Origin: Streptomyces sp. DI166
GTDB taxonomy: Bacteria; Actinomycetota; Actinomycetes; Streptomycetales; Streptomycetaceae
Length of the DNA stretch: 64,000 bases
Assembly: GCF_900091315.1 (NCBI RefSeq)
Contig: NZ_FLSP01000029.1
Location: 1 to 64,000, forward strand
Direction: 5' to 3'
Position 1 is the first letter of the stretch; the number at the start of each line of letters is the position of its first letter. The notes below the pieces were generated by a model. That model worked only from the letters and a program-made list of their open reading frames with translations, searched no databases and was not told the origin of the DNA. Shown here piece by piece: positions 60,422 to 64,000 of the stretch. The translations under genes were made by a program, and so were the position numbers.

Positions 60422-61642
60422 ATGCCCGAAGCCGTGATCGTCTCGACCGCCCGCTCCCCCATCGGCCGCGCTTTCAAGGGCTCCCTGAAGGACCTGCGCC
60501 CGGACGACCTGACCGCCACGATCATCCAGGCCGCCCTCGCCAAGGTCCCCGAGCTGGACCCGCGGGACATCGACGACCTGATGCTCGGCTGCGGTCTGCC
60601 CGGCGGCGAGCAGGGCAACAACCTCGGCCGGATCGTGGCCGTGCAGATGGGCATGGACCACCTGCCCGGCTGCACCATCACCCGGTACTGCTCCTCCTCG
60701 CTGCAGACCTCCCGCATGGCCCTGCACGCCATCAAGGCCGGCGAGGGCGACGTGTTCATCTCGGCCGGTGTCGAGATGGTCTCGCGCTTCACCAAGGGCA
60801 ACTCCGACTCGCTGCCCGACACGCACAACCCGTTCTTCGCCGAGGCCGAGGCCCGTACCGCCGAGGTCGCCCAGCAGGAGGGCACCACCTGGCACGACCC
60901 GCGCGAGGACGGCCTGGTGCCGGACGCCTACATCGCGATGGGCCAGACCGCCGAGAACCTCGCCCGCTGGAAGGGCGTCAGCCGCCGGGAGATGGACGAG
61001 TTCGGCGTCCGCTCGCAGAACCTCGCCGAGGAAGCCATCAAGAACGGCTTCTGGGAGCGGGAGATCACCCCGGTGACCCTGCCCGACGGCACCGTGGTCA
61101 GCAAGGACGACGGCCCGCGCGCGGGCGTCACCCTGGAAGGCGTGGAGGGCCTCAAGCCCGTCTTCCGCCCCGACGGACTGGTCACCGCCGGCAACTGCTG
61201 CCCGCTCAACGACGGCGCCGCCGCGCTCGTCATCATGAGCGACACCAAGGCGCGCGAGCTGGGCCTGACCCCGCTCGCCCGGATCGTGTCGACCGGCGTC
61301 TCCGGCCTGTCCCCCGAGATCATGGGTCTCGGTCCGGTCGAGGCGTCCCAGCAGGCGCTGCGCCGCGCCGGTCTGACGATCGACGACATCGACCTGGTCG
61401 AGATCAACGAGGCGTTCGCCGCCCAGGTGATCCCCTCCTACCAGGACCTGGGCATCCCGCTGGAGAAGCTGAACGTCAACGGCGGCGCCATCGCCGTCGG
61501 CCACCCCTTCGGCATGACCGGCGCCCGGATCACCGGCACGCTCATCAACTCCCTGCAGTTCCACGACAAGCAGTTCGGCCTGGAGACGATGTGCGTCGGC
61601 GGCGGCCAGGGCATGGCGATGGTCATCGAGCGCCTGAGCTGA
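60422..61642 (+). CDS. acetyl-CoA C-acetyltransferase (thiolase)
   Basis: A 406-aa thiolase, either biosynthetic or degradative, that interconverts acetyl-CoA units and acetoacetyl/3-ketoacyl-CoA. The acyl-enzyme Cys is in TRYCSSSLQTSRMAL (about residue 87), the His in GGAIAVGHPFGMTGARI (about 362), and the second Cys in ETMCVGGGQGMAMVIERL (about 392). NEAFAAQVI is also present. ATG at 60422 has GGAG 5 nt upstream. The gene is monocistronic with its own terminator. Confidence 0.93.
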   Translation: MPEAVIVSTARSPIGRAFKGSLKDLRPDDLTATIIQAALAKVPELDPRDIDDLMLGCGLPGGEQGNNLGRIVAVQMGMDHLPGCTITRYCSSSLQTSRMALHAIKAGEGDVFISAGVEMVSRFTKGNSDSLPDTHNPFFAEAEARTAEVAQQEGTTWHDPREDGLVPDAYIAMGQTAENLARWKGVSRREMDEFGVRSQNLAEEAIKNGFWEREITPVTLPDGTVVSKDDGPRAGVTLEGVEGLKPVFRPDGLVTAGNCCPLNDGAAALVIMSDTKARELGLTPLARIVSTGVSGLSPEIMGLGPVEASQQALRRAGLTIDDIDLVEINEAFAAQVIPSYQDLGIPLEKLNVNGGAIAVGHPFGMTGARITGTLINSLQFHDKQFGLETMCVGGGQGMAMVIERLS

Positions 61643-61674
61643 CCGTGACCACCGCACGACCCTGAGTGAGACAT

Positions 61675-61716
61675 CGGCCCGGAACCCGGCAACCGCCCGG
61701 GTTCCGGGCCGCTTTG
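61675..61716 (+). terminator. terminator after the thiolase gene
   Basis: CGGCCCGGAACCCGGC / GCCCGGGTTCCGGGCCG forms a near-perfect 16-bp stem with a 4-nt loop, then CTTTGTG. It lies 33 bp after the thiolase stop. The remaining 190 bp to the next gene hold no evident gene. Confidence 0.85.
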
Positions 61717-61907
61717 TGATCCAATCTCCCCCAGGATGTGACCTATCTCCCTCGGTTGAGGGATTTCCGCAGGTCAGGGGTGTTCCACCAGTAACGCCAG
61801 AGGCAAGTTCCTGTCCGATTCGTGACGTTACGCACTGACAGCTGGTTAGTCCACCCTTCAAGCTGATGTAGGAAGTCGGGGGTCGACTTTGAACCGGGAG
61901 TACGTCA

Positions 61908-62699
61908 GTGAGCGCCATGCCGATCGCCCTGCTGCTCACCACGGCCGCCACCGGCGCCGTGGGCGTCGCCGTCCTGCGCACCCTGTGGGTGCTGCGTCGA
62001 CAGGTCGCGGCTCTGCACACCGAGCTGGCCGCGAGCAACGCGGCCGCGGCCCGGGGGCGGGTCCCGGCCGCACGCGCGGCCGCCGAGGCCGATGAGATAC
62101 GCGCCGCCGTCGCCGCCGCCCTCGCCGAGGAGCGGGAGCGGGAGCTGGCCGAGGCGCGCGCGTTCTGGGCGGCCCAGGAGGCCCGTGACGCCTCCGACGC
62201 CCCGACCCTGCTGGGTCTGGGCGACAGCGAGCTGTTCCTGCCCCGGCAGGCCGATTTCGTCGGTCTGGAGCCGCTGGAGCCGGTCGCCGAGCCGAGCGGG
62301 GACGCCGACGAGTTCGCCGGGGAGTCCCCGGAGCTGGCCGCGGCCCGCCGCCGGCACCCCTCGCACCCGGACTTCGTACCGGTGCAGTCGCCGGTCGTGA
62401 ACGACCATGAGCGCACCGTCGCCGCCCTGGAGGAGCTGGCCGCCTCCGCGACCGAGCTGACCGACGTCCGCCCGGGTCCGCTCGGCACCCTCGACGTCTA
62501 TGTCTTCGCCGACGGCACCACGCTGTGCATGACCCCGGGCCACCGGGAGACGGCGGAGCGGCTGGCCGAGGCGCTGCGCGCGGGCGAGACCCCGGTGCTG
62601 CTGGGCGGCTCGGGCATCTCCGGCGCGTACACGCTGACCTTCGCCTGCGGCGAGGAGAACGTCTACATCCTGGCCGACCGGGTCATAGCGAGCCTGTAG
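61908..62699 (+). CDS. hypothetical membrane-anchored coiled-coil protein
   Basis: A 263-aa protein: one N-terminal TM (ALLLTTAATGAVGVAVLRTLWVL, about 6-28), a long Ala/Glu/Arg-rich coiled coil (about 30-95, with ALAEERERELAEARAFWAAQEA), and an acidic linker. A globular C-terminal part follows (about 190-263, LGTLDVYVFADGTTLCMTPGHRETAERLAEALRAGETPVLLGGSGISGAYTLTFACGEENVYILADRV). GTG at 61908 follows GGGAG. I know of no functional assignment. It converges on the next small gene. Confidence 0.72.
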   Translation: MSAMPIALLLTTAATGAVGVAVLRTLWVLRRQVAALHTELAASNAAAARGRVPAARAAAEADEIRAAVAAALAEERERELAEARAFWAAQEARDASDAPTLLGLGDSELFLPRQADFVGLEPLEPVAEPSGDADEFAGESPELAAARRRHPSHPDFVPVQSPVVNDHERTVAALEELAASATELTDVRPGPLGTLDVYVFADGTTLCMTPGHRETAERLAEALRAGETPVLLGGSGISGAYTLTFACGEENVYILADRVIASL

Positions 62700-62702
62700 G
62701 GC

Positions 62703-63014
62703 TCAGACCCCGGCCCGCTTCTGGGCCTCGGCGACCAACTCCACCGCCTCGTTCACCTGGGCCTCGTCCGTCAGGACGAGGCCCAAGTCGTGTCCGGCGA
62801 CGGTGATTTGGTCCGCGGCGGCGAACATCCCCGCGTCCGGCATCTCCCGGGGCTCTGCGGTGGGGTCCTCCAGCAACTGGGCCCGCCGGGCCAACTCCCT
62901 GGCCAGCGCCAGCGCCTCCGCGGCGGCGCCCCGCTGGAGCCTGCTCTGCGGCGCCCCCCGCAGCCGGTCGGCGAAGTGATCCACAGCCTCGGTCAGACGC
63001 GTCGTATCCACCAC
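62703..63014 (-). CDS. small conserved hypothetical protein
   Basis: A 103-aa, mostly helical, Ala/Glu-rich protein (VDTTRLTEAVDHFADRLRGAPQSRLQRGAAAEALALARELARRAQLLE; late DEAQVNEAVELVAEAQKRAGV). No motif is recognised. GTG at 63014 or 63011 starts it, with a weak ribosome site. Its stop is 3 bp from the convergent gene. Confidence 0.6.
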   Translation of the reverse strand: MVDTTRLTEAVDHFADRLRGAPQSRLQRGAAAEALALARELARRAQLLEDPTAEPREMPDAGMFAAADQITVAGHDLGLVLTDEAQVNEAVELVAEAQKRAGV

Positions 63015-63118
63015 GGCGCAACCGTACGCGCTGGAACGGGACTGTTGCCAACGGGCGAACCCTCAGGCACCGTGACCTGTAGGACCGGCTTACATCCCCT
63101 TTGCGTCCGGAGGCGCCG

Positions 63119-63349
63119 ATGTCCCACGTCCTCTCCGAGGAGACCCACCGCAACATGCTCGCCCGCATCCCCCACTGCACCGGTCGTGAAGTCGCCGACT
63201 GGCTGCGCACGATGGAAGAAGGACCGGCCCTCGTCCGCTTCGAGGAGAAGGTCAGCTGGCTCCGCCACGAATACGACCTCGCGTACGGCCACGCGAAGGC
63301 CATCGTCCACGAGTACGACCTGAGGAGGGCGGCGCGCAAATTCCTCTAG
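63119..63349 (+). CDS. DUF4287-type small protein
   Basis: A 76-aa protein beginning SHVLSEETHRNMLARIPHCTGREVADWLRTMEEGP and ending RHEYDLAYGHAKAIVHEYDLRRAARKFL. The R-I-P-x-x-TGR--WL and LR-EY-L-YGHA-AIVHEYDL pattern matches the DUF4287 family as I know it; its function is unknown. ATG at 63119 has GGAGG 6 nt upstream. A terminator follows. Confidence 0.78.
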   Translation: MSHVLSEETHRNMLARIPHCTGREVADWLRTMEEGPALVRFEEKVSWLRHEYDLAYGHAKAIVHEYDLRRAARKFL

Positions 63350-63367
63350 GCGCGCACAGACGACGAG

Positions 63368-63400
63368 AAGGGCCCCGGGTCAAAAACCCGGGGCCCTTCC
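63368..63400. terminator. bidirectional terminator
   Basis: AAGGGCCCCGGGT / ACCCGGGGCCCTT, a perfect 13-bp stem with a CAAAA loop and then CCT, lies between the DUF4287 gene and the convergent Bax1-I gene. Confidence 0.88.
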
Positions 63401-63417
63401 TACGATCCGGTCGTGGA

Positions 63418-64000
63418 TCAGTCGCTGCTGTTGAGGATCGAGATGAGTCGCAGGAACTCCATGTAGATCCACACCAGGGTCATCGTCAGGCCGAAGGCCG
63501 CCAGCCACGACTCCTCGCGGGGGGCGCCGTAGGCGATGCCGTCCTCGACCTGCTTGAAGTCCAGCGCCAGGAAGGCGGCGCCGAGCAGGATGCCGATGAC
63601 ACCCATCAGGATGCCGAGCGGGCCGCTGCGGAAGCCGAGACCGTCACCGCCGCCGAAGACGGCGAACAGCAGGTTGACCGCCATCAGCATGATGAAGCCG
63701 AGCGCGGCCGCCATCACGAAGCCGGCGAAGCGGCGGTTGACGCGGATCCAGCCCGCCTTGTAGGCGATCAGCACGCTGGCGAAGACGCCCATCGTGCCGA
63801 GCACGGCCTGCATGGCGGCGCCGTCCGCGATGCGGTTGTCGACGACGCTGGAGACCACGCCGAGGAAGACACCCTCGAACGCGGCGTAGGTCAGGATCAG
63901 CGCGGGGGACGCCTTGCGCTTGAAGGACTGCACCAGCGCCAGGACCATGCCGATCAGACCGGCGCCGATGGCGATGCCGTACGACCGGTTGATGTTGGCG
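63418..64000 (-). CDS. Bax inhibitor-1/YccA family membrane protein, 5' end outside window
   Basis: The last 194 residues of a Bax1-I family protein run out of the window on the right. At least six membrane helices are visible (ALILTYAAFEGVFLGVVSSVV, GVFASVLIAYKAG, FAGFVMAAALGFIMLMAVNLLFAVF, LGILMGVIGILLGAAFLALDF, LAAFGLTMTLVWIYMEFLRLISIL). DF-QVE--I-YGAP before the last helix is typical of the YccA/BrxA subgroup. The frame is open at the edge (ANINRSYGIAIGAGLIG precedes MVLAL). The role is probably membrane or ion homeostasis; not known. Confidence 0.88.
   Translation of the reverse strand, partial: ANINRSYGIAIGAGLIGMVLALVQSFKRKASPALILTYAAFEGVFLGVVSSVVDNRIADGAAMQAVLGTMGVFASVLIAYKAGWIRVNRRFAGFVMAAALGFIMLMAVNLLFAVFGGGDGLGFRSGPLGILMGVIGILLGAAFLALDFKQVEDGIAYGAPREESWLAAFGLTMTLVWIYMEFLRLISILNSSD

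Overview
The window is chromosomal DNA of a Streptomyces-type actinomycete. Coding GC is very high with G/C-ended codons, GTG and TTG starts are common, neighbouring genes overlap by ATGA or GTGA, and the gene set is typical: a SigB-like sigma factor with its partner-switch proteins, LPXTG surface proteins, roadblock proteins, hut genes and an NRPS cluster. From memory, the backbone order (acyl-CoA dehydrogenase, UDP-sugar dehydrogenase, purEK, GtrA, two-component pair, POT transporter, sigI module, hut genes, cystathionine beta-synthase, SGNH hydrolase, thiolase) resembles one core segment of the S. coelicolor chromosome. I could not check this here.

Layout. 1-1918 is the end of an integrated element: a partial gene, a terminator, a tyrosine integrase and a long inverted repeat, abutting the 3' end of an acyl-CoA dehydrogenase gene. 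1919-12016 is housekeeping: UDP-glucose-type dehydrogenase, a CGNR regulator divergent from two VOC proteins, a small non-autonomous transposon (MITE) inserted exactly into two convergent stop codons, two M19 dipeptidase paralogues (one without its zinc ligands), a MerR/ene-reductase pair, and purE-purK. 12205-16706 holds GtrA, a histidine kinase/response regulator pair and a peptide transporter. 16771-20663 is a four-gene cell-surface operon with an LPXTG protein. 20786-24681 is the SigI partner-switch module and a sigma-like/zinc-finger/lectin fusion. 24694-30165 is a four-gene histidine-catabolism operon. 30288-34003 has a PLP decarboxylase-fold enzyme and a roadblock/PATAN module. 34689-37056 has an RpiR regulator and a frameshifted ammonia-lyase-like gene.

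37171-56884 is the most interesting part: a compact non-ribosomal peptide cluster that makes and uses 3,5-dihydroxyphenylglycine (Dpg). It has a two-module NRPS (C-A-T-C-A-T), a terminating NRPS (C-A-T-TE), an MbtH protein, an HpgT-type aminotransferase, DpgA, DpgB and DpgC, an OvoA-C-terminal-like methyltransferase, an MFS exporter, and PadR and LuxR-type regulators. DpgD is absent. The assembly line predicts a Dpg-containing tripeptide, possibly N-acylated because the first module starts with a condensation domain. The three C domains share almost identical DNA, and the third is a visible mosaic of the other two.

56985-64000 returns to backbone genes: a small membrane protein, cystathionine beta-synthase, SGNH hydrolase, acetyl-CoA acetyltransferase, three small conserved genes and the start of a Bax inhibitor-1 family gene cut by the window edge. 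No tRNA, rRNA, CRISPR array or complete insertion sequence was seen.
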